This document shows positions 10,016-21,874 of a stretch of 64,000 nt of DNA, piece by piece. Position 1 is the stretch's first letter. Every line of letters starts with the position of its first letter. The stretch spans positions 17,784,785-17,848,784 of the forward strand of contig CAMZMU010000123.1 in the NCBI GenBank assembly GCA_947311845.1, in the 5' to 3' direction. A program made the position numbers and the translations under genes. The notes beneath the pieces were generated by a model that saw only the letters and a program-made list of their open reading frames with translations, did not search any database and was not told the DNA's origin. Source of the DNA: Poa pratensis (Eukaryota; Streptophyta; Magnoliopsida; Poales; Poaceae).

Positions 10016-10130
10016 GGGCTCATTTGATTTGTAGGATAGAAAAAGTGTAGGAATAGGAAACTCATGGGATTGGTATGACATTTCATGTCCTATATAAATC
10101 CTTTGACAATCCTATAAACCAAAAGAGCCC
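10016..10130. mobile_element. Tourist-like MITE, 115 bp
   Basis: Terminal inverted repeats start GGGCTCATTTGATTTGTAGG on the left. The reverse complement of the right end is GGGCTCTTTTGGTTTATAGG, so 17 of the first 20 positions match. The element is flanked by TTA at 10013-10015 and 10131-10133, the TSD expected of PIF/Harbinger-derived MITEs. No coding capacity. Confidence 0.75.
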
Positions 10131-10133
10131 TTA

Positions 10134-11470
10134 GGAAAAAATATCAAGTAGAGTAGGTGTCTATTCCCAAAGCCTTCCAATTTGATTCTCGTTGGTGAAA
10201 CGAGACATATCGATAAATGGATCTTAATATTCTTATTGCTTGATGTGACGGGATAACTGCTAGTGTTGCATTCACCTAAGCCTAAACGACTGGAATAGAA
10301 AGAAGAATGTTACCAGAAGCAATGGCTAAACTATAGGCTGGGATTGTTTACTGCTACCGGTAATGACACCTGCTGCGCACACCTAATTAATTAACAGGTA
10401 AGAACACTACTGATTGATTGTAGTAATCACCGTTAGCATTTGCATCACGACATCGCCAACTTGTCGTTATCTACCCAACTTGTCGCCATCCCGTTGCTAC
10501 TTTGAATCCGATCCATCTAAACATATTAAAAACTGAACTCGATTCCTCGTGAGCTGATGATTGGATTGGATGCCGATCACATCCTACTCCACTACTCCTC
10601 ACTTTTTCTTCATTCCCGAATGATTTGCCCTAAATACCAGTGCTGTGTGATGCGTTCTGTTGCCTATCTCGCAGAACCTGCAGGTTTTTAGTTTCCTGTT
10701 TAGTGGCAGACATGCCTGGTGGTCTGCAAGCAGATATGCCATGAACTTCTTTTCCTGATATCGTCTAGGACTAGCAGCACTGCAGCCATTAGACCTACCG
10801 GCACCTGCAAAGATCCGCTGCTGCTGCTCTAAGCCCGTAAGCATGCATGAGCAGATCGGTAGAGTGGTAGAGCATCGTCTGTTGGCGATGATTAATCAAG
10901 TGAAACCTTTTATGCCAAGTGGGGTGTGATTGATCCGTGACAGGGGAAAACACACACGCGTAAACTGCCTAGGATATGGTTCAGAAACCACTGCCTGTAA
11001 CTTCAGTTTCTCCTAGGATACAACACAACACATACGGCGCTGAAAGATGGATGAACGGACTGCGACAGGTTTGATGACCCACCGTTGTGCGTTGCGTCGC
11101 GGCGAGCATGTTTCGTGGTGGATGGAGGAAACAGAAAAGGGACATCAATGGAGCGCTGCTTTAGGTTACTCGTGGCCTGGCTCCATTCGGTGGTCGTTGG
11201 GATGAACTTCGCACGGCCGGTTTGAGAAGAGAAGCCAGACAAGTGTCGAGATGCGACGGGGATGAACAGTGATCTTTATTGTCAGGTCGCGGGAAGGATC
11301 AAAGCGGAATGTCTCGATCTAGTGCCTCCGTGTGAAGTATTGGTACCAATCTTTTCTTTTGCCGCGAAAAGAATTGCTGGGCCCATATGGTGCTGCCATG
11401 GAGCTGGAGTGATTGTTTGTCTTTTATACTGATATAGAAGAACTAAACAGGGGTGGCGAAGCCAAATTAA
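10134..11470. other. unassigned intergenic DNA
   Basis: I see no supported gene, tRNA or recognisable transposon ends. The ORFs here are short and lack motifs. The right 130 bp (from about 11340) may be the 3' untranslated tail of the adjacent LINE, but no clear poly(T) tract marks its end. Confidence 0.4.
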
Positions 11471-11487
11471 AAAGTCACATGGGTGGT

Positions 11488-11913
11488 TTAAGCCACCATT
11501 TCTCCTAAGTGCTTATCTCCCGCTAGGATCCAACATCTTCCTTCGTCTTTGATCTTCTGCATCAGGGCTGCTAGCATAGTGAATTTATTGTTGAAGACTC
11601 GAGCCTTCCTTTCTTTCCAGACCTCCCAGGTTATGAGGACGATTGCGGACTTGAGGCCCTTGGGGTGTGCAGTTGGTGCCATGATGATGGCATGCCAGTA
11701 TGCGAGCATAGTATGACGGTCATTGCCCAGGTCCTGAACCAGGGAGGGGCAGGAAAGCCGGGAGGCAGCGGCTTGCCAAATGCGCCAAGAGTATCGGCAT
11801 TCGAAGAGGATGTGTCTGGATGTCTCTCCCTGACATTTGCATAGTTGGCACAAAGGGTTGTGCGGCCATCCTCTGATATCGAGTTGATCCGACGTCCAGA
11901 GTCTGTTCTGCAC
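11488..11913 (-). pseudogene. LINE ORF2 C-terminal zf-RVT domain
   Basis: About 140 residues. The pattern is LWTSDQLDIRGWPHNPLCQL with CQLCKCQGETSRHILFECRYS, giving the C-x2-C ... H-x4-C knuckle of the RT-associated zinc-binding domain, then WQAAA, ITWEVWKERKARVFNNK and a C-terminal helix. This domain follows RT in plant L1-like elements. The link to the RT block (11914-12132) is frame-broken. Stop at 11488-11490. Confidence 0.8.
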
Positions 11914-12132
11914 CGCCAGCCAGGCGAAGAATCTGCACTTCGGGGGCGCCCATGTCTTCTAGATTATGTTTTCGAAGGAACAAAGTGTGGACCCAAGGAA
12001 TTGAGCTTTGTATGCCGATCTAGCCGTGTAACGTCCACTTGATGTGAGGGTCCAAGTTATAGAGTCAGCGGTGCCTGGGGTTAGCATGGTGCCTTGAAGA
12101 AGCTCCGAAAGGTTGATGAACTGAGCGATATG

Positions 12133-13811
12133 CTAGGCGGTGAATTCCAGGACCGAAATCTTAGCTATCCAGCTTTGGTTGATGAGGGCGTTCTGGACGC
12201 ATCTGTTCTTTTTCTTGGAAGCCTCAAATATTTTGGGCGCAATCGCCTTGGGAGCAATGCCATTTAGCCAGGATGAGGACCAAAATTTTGCAGTGATGCC
12301 GTCCCCAATGGTGACTCTTGTCACAGCATTGAAGAGCCCATGATCTTGACTGTCGTTAGGGGTTTCGAGGCCCACCCATGGCTTATCCGGAACCACCCAT
12401 TCGTACCAAAGCCATCGCAGGCGTAGGGCGCGAGCAAATTTCTCCAAATCGAGGATCCCAAGCCCCCCAAGGTTCTTTGGGCGACAGACCTTTGTCCAAC
12501 TGACTTTGCATTTTCCTTCGCTAACCTTGACACTTGCAGCCCACAGCATGCCTCTCTGGATCTTGTCGAATGCCTTAAGAGTAGCCTTATCCACCTTGAT
12601 GGCCGTGAGGAGAAAAACCGGCAGCGCGGTCAGGACCGATTTGACGAGAGCGTCACATCCAGCACGGTTGAGGAATTTGGACTTCCAAGGGTTTAATCTT
12701 GATGCGGCTTTGTCGAGGTAGGGTTGAAGATCCACACGCCGAAGCCTACCAAGGGAGAGCGGTAGGCCTAGGTATTTAACCGGGAACTGTACCAAAGTTG
12801 CGGGAAAGTTCGTGAGGATGGTGTTGATGTCGATCTCAGCACAGTGGATGAGAGCAACCGCGCTCTTCTCAACGTTTGTTGTCAATCCAGTGACAACCCC
12901 AAAATTCTGAAGCAGGGTTGCCAGGTTGTTGATGTATTGCGCTTCCGGTCTCAAGAAGATAACTGCATCATTGGCATAGAGCGAGATCCGAGGCTTGATG
13001 AAGTTTCCGGGTAGGGGTTGTAGAAGCCCAGATTCCGTAGCGAGCTCAAGTAGCCTAGGGAGAGTGTTCACAAGATCAAATAGCAGCGGCGATAGTGGGT
13101 CCCCTTGCCGCAGGCCCCGATCGTGCAAAATCTCCTTGCCCGGAATTCCATTGAGTAGCACCCGAGAGGTGGCAGTCGAGAAGATGAGTGACGCCCAAGC
13201 GCGCCATCACGGAGGTAAACCACGGCGTTGCATGAGATCCAGCAGGTAGTCCCAACGAACAGAATCAAAAGCTTTTGCAATGTTGAGCTTTATGAGAAGG
13301 GCAGGAGTGCGGTTCCGGTGTAGGCGCCTAGCAGCATTACGGACATACATGAAATTGTCATGGATACTTATAGTCTTGATAAAGGCACTTTGGCTGCTGG
13401 ATATGATGTCATTCATCTTTGGTCGCAGTCTAGTAGCCATTGCTTTAGCGATGATCTTGGGAATCACATGGATGAGGCTAATAGGTCGGTAATCTTTGAT
13501 TCAATCGGTGCCTTCCTTTTTGGGGAGCAGGGCAATGTTGGCTGTGTTGATGATCGAAAAGTTGCTGATGGTGAGCTCTGAGAGAAACCATTGATTACTT
13601 CCATGAGGTCTTCTTTGACGATGGAACAACAGGAATGGAAAAAGTTGACAGTGAATCCGTCCGGCCCAGGCGTTTTGTCAATTGGCAGGTACTTGATGGC
13701 GCTATAAATCTCCTCCTCTGAGAAAAGCAACCCAAGATCATCCAGGTCTTCTATGTTCGAATCAACAACATTCCAGTTGAAATCTATGGGTCGCATTGTG
13801 GGGGCGCCCAA
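12133..13811 (-). pseudogene. LINE reverse transcriptase domain, frame-broken
   Basis: Three overlapping frames cover RT. 13811-13464 carries IKYLPIDKTPGPDGFT; 13467-13207 carries IPKIIAKAMATRL, SQSAFIKT and the palm motif; 13161-12133 carries the fingers/palm end (RGLRQGDPLSPLLF), the YxDD box region, KYLGLPLSLGRL and the thumb (LNPWKSKFLNRAG). RT copies the element RNA at the nick in target DNA. Two catalytic aspartates appear changed: the palm motif reads KLNIAKAFDS where Asp is expected at the fourth residue, and the YxDD box reads YAND. With these and the frame breaks the copy is dead. Confidence 0.85.
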
Positions 13812-13871
13812 AGTTGCAGTAAAGTGCTCATGGATGAGTTGTTCGTTCTCAACATGGTTGACTACCCAACC

Positions 13872-14165
13872 CTAGTTGCGCTTCAGCTTTTGGATGGCAT
13901 TTTTGCGGCGACGGGAGTTGGCGTGGAGATGGAAGAATTTTGTGTTGGCGTCGACCTCTCGGACGGCCAAGCCCATAACACGAGGTTTCAAGGCGTTTCG
14001 GAGGTCGGATTCAGCCGTTGATAAGGTCTTGGACTCTTGTGCAATGTCAAGCTGGAGAATGATATCCAAAGCCATGATGAGTTGTTGCTTATGGTTGGAG
14101 AACAGGCCCTTGCTCCAGGCTCTTAGCTTTTTAGCCACAGTCTGCTGGAGTGATTTCTGCTGAAC
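13872..14165 (-). pseudogene. LINE ORF2 segment upstream of RT
   Basis: About 95 residues reading AKKLRAWSKGLFSNHKQQLI, then QESKTLSTAESDLRNALKPR and ANTKFFHLHANSRRRKNAIQ, the linker seen between endonuclease and RT in plant L1-like ORF2 (the N-T-K-F-F-H motif is diagnostic). A stop at 13872-13874 interrupts it; conserved text continues after it (VNHVENEQLIHEHF) into the RT block. The endonuclease that should precede it is absent, so truncation is near 14165. Confidence 0.75.
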
Positions 14166-15218
14166 TGAATGTGTGAATACTAGATAGCGACTTACTCACT
14201 GACATGAGTGGACATTTTTGTGTTTTATCCAGCCTCCTGCAGCTTAAACTAGATGAAGATGTCATCGGTGGTAGCATCGTTATTTTTGATTAAGGATATA
14301 AGTTAGACTTGAGAGATGCACATCTTTTTTTTTGTTAACACAAACTTGAGAGATGCACATGATACACAGATACCCTGTGAAGGAGCAAAACAATGAAAAG
14401 CGGGCCGTGTGAGAAGTTCATATTGCTTCTTGTGGACTTGAAAGGATGGGCTGAAAGAGTGCGGGGTGGTGGAATGGTAGGCTACAGGAGCGGTCATTTT
14501 CCCGTCGTTTCTTGGTTTAGCTCGTGAGCCCTGGGGCAACCTGCTTACACAACTTACAGGGAGATCAGCCTCGCACGTGATAGAGGAGCCAGCTACGGCC
14601 TGCAATTTCCAATCGAACCACTTCCGCACGGGTTGATGATCCAGCTCATACGGGATGGATCGATGCACCTTTGATCTTGTTCAAAAAAGTTACGGCCGGT
14701 ACGCATCAGATCCGATCATCCAGCGGGACTGTTTAAAGTGCATGCACATAACCACACACGCGCTAGGCGGCTCATCTTTTCTCCCGTTTGACAGGGTTGA
14801 CCCTTCCGCGTACCGTATCACACGAATCTTAAAGCCCCCGTTTTCGCTGGTCTCACACGCGCTGGAAAGCATAGGAGACGAGATGTTTCGGCATAACTCA
14901 CCGCTCCTCTCACCAACCATACCACCGCTTCTCGTCTTCTCCGATTGGTTTCCATCTCGATATGGCCGGTGCTCCTCCTCCTGCGCCGCCCAACTCGCCA
15001 TCCACGGTCAGCGTGGAGAAAGTAGCAAGAATTGCTTGCTATTCTTCATGTGAAGCTGCTTCTTCCATTCTTGCCCACGCTGATCGAGGAAGCTAGTAGT
15101 TGCTGTATTCGTTTTTCTACACAGATTGATTAGGCCCACCGCATGGCCGAGTTCGCCGCTCTAATAAGCTTGTCGTCCCGTCGACCACTCTGCAACGGAA
15201 GCTGCATGCCTCACTGGT
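14166..15218. other. unassigned DNA with one small ORF (14962-15096, +)
   Basis: No recognisable gene or element. A 44-codon ORF at 14962-15096 (starts MAGAPPPAPP, ends HADRGS) sits in a GC-richer patch and looks like the N-terminal end of a larger protein, but no continuation or splice donor is evident and I do not recognise it. Otherwise I see nothing. Confidence 0.3.
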
Positions 15219-18200
15219 GTTGGAACCATAATCTTGTTATTAGTGTCAAGTTCAGAGGATTAGCTCATGTTTTATTCCGTTGCATTAGCAAGTAGTCTAT
15301 CTGCATGGATATGTGTTAGTTAGCTGGCTGCATATGCCCATACACAGCGGAGCTGGAGCAGCTGAGTCGCGTGGCAGATAGTGGAGCAAGAATCGGGAGC
15401 CATTAGTTGAGACTTGGTCCTGAACGTGGAATCTGGATCTGCAGGCTTGGTTGCCACTCAAGTTGTAGGTGCATGCAGCTAGCGGCTAGTTAGTGGAATC
15501 ATTCGTGGAGGCATTAGTGGGTCAAGCCGTTAGTGGCTTGACTGTGTATGTTGCATGCTAGGGAGTGGTTAGTGGGTGTGCGTGATGGCTGTGTTGTCCA
15601 GCTATTTAAACCCATGTAATCTTTTGCGTTTGTTAGCAGAAAAAGAGTAACAATGTAGCATTTGTGGTTGCCGAGGAAAAGTGTCCCGTGGCAAAGCTGC
15701 TGTGTTTCTTCCTCCTTGGCGTGTGTTCTTGAGAAAAAGCACTAGAGTGAGAGAGGATTGAGAGGTTGAAGAAGAAGGAAGCTGCGAGTTGCAGCTCCTA
15801 CAACTGGGCGCTTGCATCGACGCCACCTCGCCGGCCTCTGTTATCCTTATCGCACTAACTGCAATGTCCATGGATCGAGGAAGGTTTACGGCCACGCGAA
15901 TTGAGAAAAACGGTCACCATTGTTGTGATTCTCGTTAGTGCTTATTTCATCCAGGGAAGCTATTTCCAAAACCACCCTAATTCTCACATTAAGCAAAGGA
16001 CTGGACAAGGTTCAAGCATCAAGCAACCAGCTCACACCACCTCATAATTTTTGCACCGTGATCGAGGAAGCTTTTCAGCTAATTCGTCGACAGCACGGAA
16101 GTGATTTTACGGAATTAATTTGGAGAGCTTGCTAAAGTCGATCACACCAATTTCTGGGTCAAGTCTGCATATCGGTAACACTTTTCTCTCAATGGCATCT
16201 AACCATGTTTTCTCAGTACTAATTTCACGGTTTGGAAGGGAAAATTCATTTATTTGTTTTCTGCTAAGAACATTTTCATTGTGTTGTTGATATGCTTGAA
16301 CCGGAAAAGCTAGATGAAATTGCCATTGTTGATGAAGAGGAAAATAATGTTCAGACGGGTGAAATTTAGAATAAAGATACTGCATGGGTTCACGTATTTG
16401 TATAGGAATCAAGCTGTTGAATAAGAGTGTGAAATCAATTACGCGGAAACTTATGTGTAACCTGGAAAAGATTTTTAGATATTTATCTCTTATTGGCTAT
16501 CACTTGCTCAGGAGGAATATGGGAAAAATACTCCAAAGGACTTTGCCGAATGGATTTTCTCTTACTTTTCAATTGCCATGGGATTGATCTTGTTCCGAAA
16601 TATATTTGAAACTCGTCGGAATATTTTGGAAGTTGTCGGAGTACATAATAATTCACTGGAATTCACCGTGTAACAACGGCGACAAGGAATGAAGCATGTT
16701 TATATTGAAATTAGCATCACTTATTTTTGGAGGAATATGGGGAGCACTCCACGGAAAAGGAAAACATTTTTTTACACAACAGTACGTTTGATGTTAATAT
16801 TTGTTCTAAGCATCTATTTATTGCTCCCTTTTCAATATAGTTGTGATTTTGCTTGTACGTCATTTTGATGGAATACAAAAGCATATTCATTTATGTGCAA
16901 CGAATTCCAATCTATTTCCACTGAGGCATTATTGCTAAAATTGGTATATTTGGAATTGGGAAATTATGCAATGATACTCTCTTGTGGAGGAAAACTATCA
17001 TTATTAGGACACTATATTCACCTACAATGGGAATGAATTATCTTATACTTCTTTATCGGAATTTATTGATTATGGCACACTATTTGGAAAACGAAGGGTG
17101 GAATCTTTTCTCAATGGAAAACTTAGTGCATAATGGATCACAATGGTCTCATTTATCTGAATAATCCATTGGAAATTGGTGACCAAATCGTTTATTTGGT
17201 GAAGATAACTTCATAGGAAGGAACAATGATAATGTGAACACATGCTCAAAATTTTATAATTGATGGTACTTATGACTTAGTCTTACTCTATAAACAGAAT
17301 TATGAGGTTTGTTAATTCTAGAATATAAAATTTAAGTGGGAGGACTATTAGTTATGATTTTTTTTTCAATATGACATTTTGGGTTTAACACTCCCACTAG
17401 AGGTTCAATTATTTATTTTATCTCATTTAAGACTTGGTCGCTTATCAAGGAAGTGGCTTATTACTTCTAAAATTTTAAACTTTAGTGGAAGGATTATGTT
17501 ACTTCATCAGCAGATATTTATGATATTTTTAGACACTACTACTTGATGTGAAAATATTTATACTATTTTATTCCTTGAAGATTGCACTTGATATTGTTAT
17601 ATTTTTTACAATACAAGTCAGAACTCGGAAGGTCTTTGTTGTATCACGAACATCTCATACCGAAGAGGAAAATTATTTACGATGTTTGAGAACTGACAGA
17701 TGGGGGAATTGCACTTCAGGTTACTGAAACTTATTAAAAGATCATGGGATTAGTCACCATTGTGTTATATCATGTACTCCATGGTTACGTGGAGGAATAT
17801 AACTCTTGATTCTTTGGAAAAGTATTACATACTCTTATTTGTTCAATAAGTCATGATCTATCACAATTAATATTTATAATTTGTGAACTGGAAGGAATGC
17901 TTCTACTTATATTTTTGGTAGTATTGTGTTGGGAAGATTATTTACTACATAGCACACCAAGATTTTATTTTAATGTACATGTTCTAGTGGATCAAATTGT
18001 ATTTTGTTTAAGATTTAAAAAAGGAAAATCGGTGGAAACTAGGAATTTGGTATTTTATGATGAATGGTGTATTAATTAGCGGTCACACCGGATTCTCATA
18101 TGAATAAACCCAAAGTTCAAATTAAAATCCCAACCATAACATGCTTAGGAAAAGTGGGAGGAATAACATAGTATCCACAAATTCGTACACGGAAAATATA

Positions 18201-18256
18201 TAGATTCACAGGAGATTTATACAAAGAACTGATACCGAACTGGATTGCAGTGAGCT
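15219..18256 (+). mobile_element. non-coding retroelement-like DNA (family H/G), interrupted by CACTA
   Basis: It starts TGTTGGAACC and has a TATTTAAA box at 15603-15610, as in an LTR, but no matching CA end or primer site was found. 16160-16260 and 16590-16770 are clearly homologous, in opposite orientation, to 55216-55270 with 31240-31302 and to 30690-30990 (shared phrases ATATCGGTAACACTTT, CGGTTTGGAA, TTGTCGGA, TTATATTGAAATT). Those lie in a minus-strand copia-like element, so this is probably a second, plus-strand copy of the same non-coding family. About 2 kb (16.2-18.25 kb) is AT-rich with no coding ORF. The CACTA at 18257 cuts it off. Confidence 0.45.
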
Positions 18257-18540
18257 CACTAGTAGGGAAAAGCCTACCGCTGGCGGACACGTTTTGGCTA
18301 CTGCTGGCGAACTGGCGTCCGCCATTACAGCCTGGCCAGTGGTAATGCGTACACCGAAGCCGGCGCCCGCCAGAGGTAGGAAAACATACCGCTGGCGAAC
18401 AAAGCCCTGCCCGCCAGCGGTAGGTTCTAGCAGCACTGGCGACGCGCCTCGCCCGCCAGCGGTAGCTCCTCCGCTCGCCAGAGGTCGAATTCCGGCATAA
18501 AACAGCGTTCGCCAGCGGTATAATTTTTTTCTTCTGGAAA
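18257..18540. repeat. CACTA terminus and subterminal repeats (outer element)
   Basis: CACTAGTAGGG terminus, then alternating CCGCTGGCG and CGCCAGCGG motifs on both strands at irregular 15-40 bp spacing. In CACTA elements such fields bind the element-encoded TnpA-like protein. Confidence 0.75.
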
Positions 18541-19769
18541 TTGTATTCCAGCAGTATATACAGGTATATCAACAGTATATAAAGGTACTCGCAGCAGAAA
18601 CAATACAAACACATGATTCAGAAGTACAAATAGATAAATTACCAAATTAAATAGTTGGTTCATCACATTTGCATTACAAACCGAATAATTAGACAAGTGA
18701 CCAAATGTATCATACAGGAATCACTACAAAAGGACAGACCTTTGGTAACACAGGATTGTGTTACTATAGGTCCAAAAGTGTGTTACTGCGCCATACGGTA
18801 ACACGATTTCGAATGTGTTCCATTAGGCCGTGTTACTAAGGGGTGTCCACTGTCACACATAACAATTGTTACCATAAGTAAAAAATTGTGTTACAGTTTT
18901 GGTGTAGTAACACGTATATTATGTGTTACCAAATACACTAGTAACACCGTTTTAACTGTAGTAAAATAAGTAGTAACGTATTTTCATCCATGTAAAATAT
19001 TGGTGGTAACATATTTTCATAACTACAGTAACACGATTGGTAATACTTTTTTTAGCCTCATAGTAACACCATTAGTAACACTATGCATCACAAGATAATT
19101 AATGCATTTTGTTTTTAATTAATAAACATAAAATTAAGCATATTCTGTTTTTTTCATACCTTCGTTATTACAAATAGCAATTGGCATGAAAATAATACAT
19201 TTCATTTTTTATTATTGCATTTCATTTTTAATGAATTAATTTATTTGATGCTTACCACCATGAAAATAGCAACGAAAATGAAACATGACACATTCACAAA
19301 TTTAAAATATCAAGATATCTCGAAGATACAAGATTGTAGGATCATATTGCATTGCAATAAATAAAATACCAATATTACACTCGCGCAACACCATAACATT
19401 CATATCAATTTCACTATAGGAAAACACCCTTTACAAAAATACACCATAGCATATGTATCAGTTCGACCAAAGAAGATATTCTGAATATTACATTTTTTGG
19501 TCTCTCCATGTAAAACTACAATTATTGATAAGTGAAATCTTCGTCTAGCCGGAGAATTCAGCTGCAGCTCAGCCATCCTTCTTTTCGAATCTGCAAAAAC
19601 AAATTGGACATATATTGTACGATCAAATAAACAGAAATATGATTCTAGAAAATGGAACAAAAAACTTTAATTAACTTACAATAGCTGAAGGCTAAGCAAT
19701 TAAGAGTCCTGAAGCAAAAGCATCACCAACTGTCTTACAATCACTTACTTCTCTCACTAACTCCTATAT

Positions 19770-19983
19770 TACAATCACTAATAGTATTCAATGATAAGAA
19801 TGCTATAATGTGCATGAACAATATGGCAATGAACAGTACTTCAAATAGTAGCATATCAAACATTCCGCTTGTTGGGATATGTTGAAGTCTTTAGAACTAA
19901 TTCGGAACCAACCTAAATTACGATCACTAATAGTATTCAATGATAAGAATGCTATAATGTCCATGAACAATATGGCAATGAAT
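19770..19983. repeat. 60-bp direct repeat, period 150 bp
   Basis: ATCACTAATAGTATTCAATG with the following ~40 bp (ending AACAATATGGCAATGAA) occurs at about 19773 and again at about 19923 with one or two differences, inside the inner CACTA. Confidence 0.7.
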
Positions 19984-19999
19984 ACACATGGTCATAGTT

Positions 20000-21430
20000 A
20001 AGGAAGACTAACATGACCATTCACTTGCGTCTCGCTGGTACAACTGACGTGAAATCAAGACTAACAGTCTAACAATCAGCTATAACAACGTGAACACACA
20101 TGTTTAAGTGTGGAATATATGCATGTTCCTAACTTTAAATTCTGAACAATACCAGAATACTACTTGCTAATTTACCAAATTTGGGTGGAAGTAGTAGCAG
20201 GTCCTAATTAGTTTGGATCTTGAAAATTAATAACAAACAAAAGGAAGAGTAAGTACATGCTATAAAGATTAATCATCAGCTACCAAGTCAGTATACAAAG
20301 TTCCTGTTAACACATCAGTACAGATTATTAACAGAATTTTCCCTCAAGAAAATAAATGAAGTTGCTTACAGGATCTCATGGAGCTACCAACAGGATTTCA
20401 AGTGCAGGTATATGGTCAACATGTCCATCACCACCCTAGAATAAATAAAAATGTCAATCGAACCATATCAAGTTGACCAATCAAATTTGTTTCAGACATG
20501 ACTACTGTATAAGCAAGCCTAGAAGCACATACGCATACTGTAGTTTCATGTATACATTTGCTTAAAAAATCACACAAGTACATGCCTGCAGAGAGCTACC
20601 TTTTAGCTTATACATTTGCTTGTTAACTGAACAATTCCTTGCATAGTCCTAAAATGAAGAAAGATATCTAAGTACCTACTACTAATAGCTTAGAACCGAT
20701 TTGACTGCTTGAGAAAGAGTGCCTTACTTGTATGCTTGGTTGAACCAATTGTACAGCAAATAAAGAGTTGATCTGGTTCAAAAAAATTAGAGAAGTTAGA
20801 AGGCACTTACAGTAAGTTCAAATTTCAACAAGTAAAGGAAAATAGAACCCAAAGAAATATCTCCAGGTTGCACGAGACTTACAGTAAAGTCAGTCCCTTG
20901 CACTACTTAGTTTTAGTCTCGAAATTTTAGATTATAGCTGGCCAATTTAACCTAAGTAACACTACTGTTGGTTCCTGTACAGGAAGCCTAGAATGTTTGT
21001 TCATCTTCTCATAAAAGGAACCAAGTAAATCTGAAACTCAGCTATGTTTTTGTGCATGATCTGAGATAACATCAAATGAAGGAAGCAATAAAAGTAATCT
21101 GGGATCCTCAGCACGTAAATACTTAACTTCTAGAGCTACTTCACATTAATATAAATAAACTGAGACAACTATAACCAACATCACAGAGACAATTGAAATT
21201 ACCAACATACACGAATTCGTAGCCGATAAATGAGGGAAGGAGACAGGGGAATCAACCTAGGACAAGTTTGTGCTCTCGGACAGGGAAATCAAGAAGAACA
21301 AGTTGTGGGCACCCCTCTGCAATTTGGGTGGCAGAATCGAGCAATCCTACGAAAAGAAATATGTAACTGCAAGCAATTACCAACGATAATCTAAATCAAC
21401 CTCAAGCATCAAACAGAGGATGCACCCGGT
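20000..21430. other. AT-rich internal DNA of the inner CACTA
   Basis: No supported coding region. Short pyrimidine tracts next to AG hint at introns of a minus-strand transcript running from the GC-rich patch at 21.5 kb to an exon-like stretch at 19.4-19.6 kb (acceptor TTTTTGCAG near 19590), but no protein can be assembled. Confidence 0.3.
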
Positions 21431-21554
21431 GGCTGACGAATTACCTCGTAGTGCAAGAGCCGGAAGAAATGTATGTACACCAAGGGCTGGGAGTGCCTGA
21501 ACAAATCACAAATGCCTGAAGTGTACGGGAGCAGCCTTCAGGCTTAACCGGGAG

Positions 21555-21795
21555 GAGGGGAGCGGAATTCCCGTTCCGACGGTGAGGAGCACACGGTGGG
21601 AGACGACACAGTGGTTGCGGCGGCGGCGCGGTGGTGGAGGGTGGGATGGGGAGGAGGCGAGGTGCGCGGTGAGCGGCTGGGTGATGGGGATGCCGCGGTG
21701 GTGGTGCGCAGGGGGGCCGGCGCGGCGGTGGGCAGGGGGGCGGCACGACGGTGGTGGGCAATGGTGGCGGCGCGGTGTGGGGGCTAGGTTGTGCA
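21555..21795 (-). other. GC-rich, Pro/His/Arg-coding patch inside the inner CACTA
   Basis: 240 bp of G-rich + strand, C-rich on -, open in several frames because of simple CCG/CAC repeats. On - it would read as Pro/His/Arg-rich low-complexity protein. It looks like a GC-rich first exon or leader of a minus-strand transcript, possibly captured. Only the composition is directly seen. Confidence 0.3.
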
Positions 21796-21874
21796 GATGA
21801 GCTTTTTTCGGGAGAGATTGGTTTAGCGCTGAGACGAGATTCATTAGAAGGGCTCCATTTATAGGAGGTATCAA

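Larger units (their letters stand above)
11471..14165 (-). mobile_element. LINE (L1-like), 5'-truncated and decayed
   Basis: On - the order is the segment upstream of reverse transcriptase, the RT domain, then a C-terminal zinc-knuckle (zf-RVT) domain. The endonuclease and ORF1 are missing, as is usual for 5'-truncated LINE copies. The reading frame is interrupted at several points. No poly(A) tail or TSD could be recognised with confidence. Confidence 0.85.

Noticed and set aside
10850..10900. tRNA-like phrase GGTAGAGTGGTAGAGCA
   Set aside because: No T-arm or pairing acceptor stem downstream.
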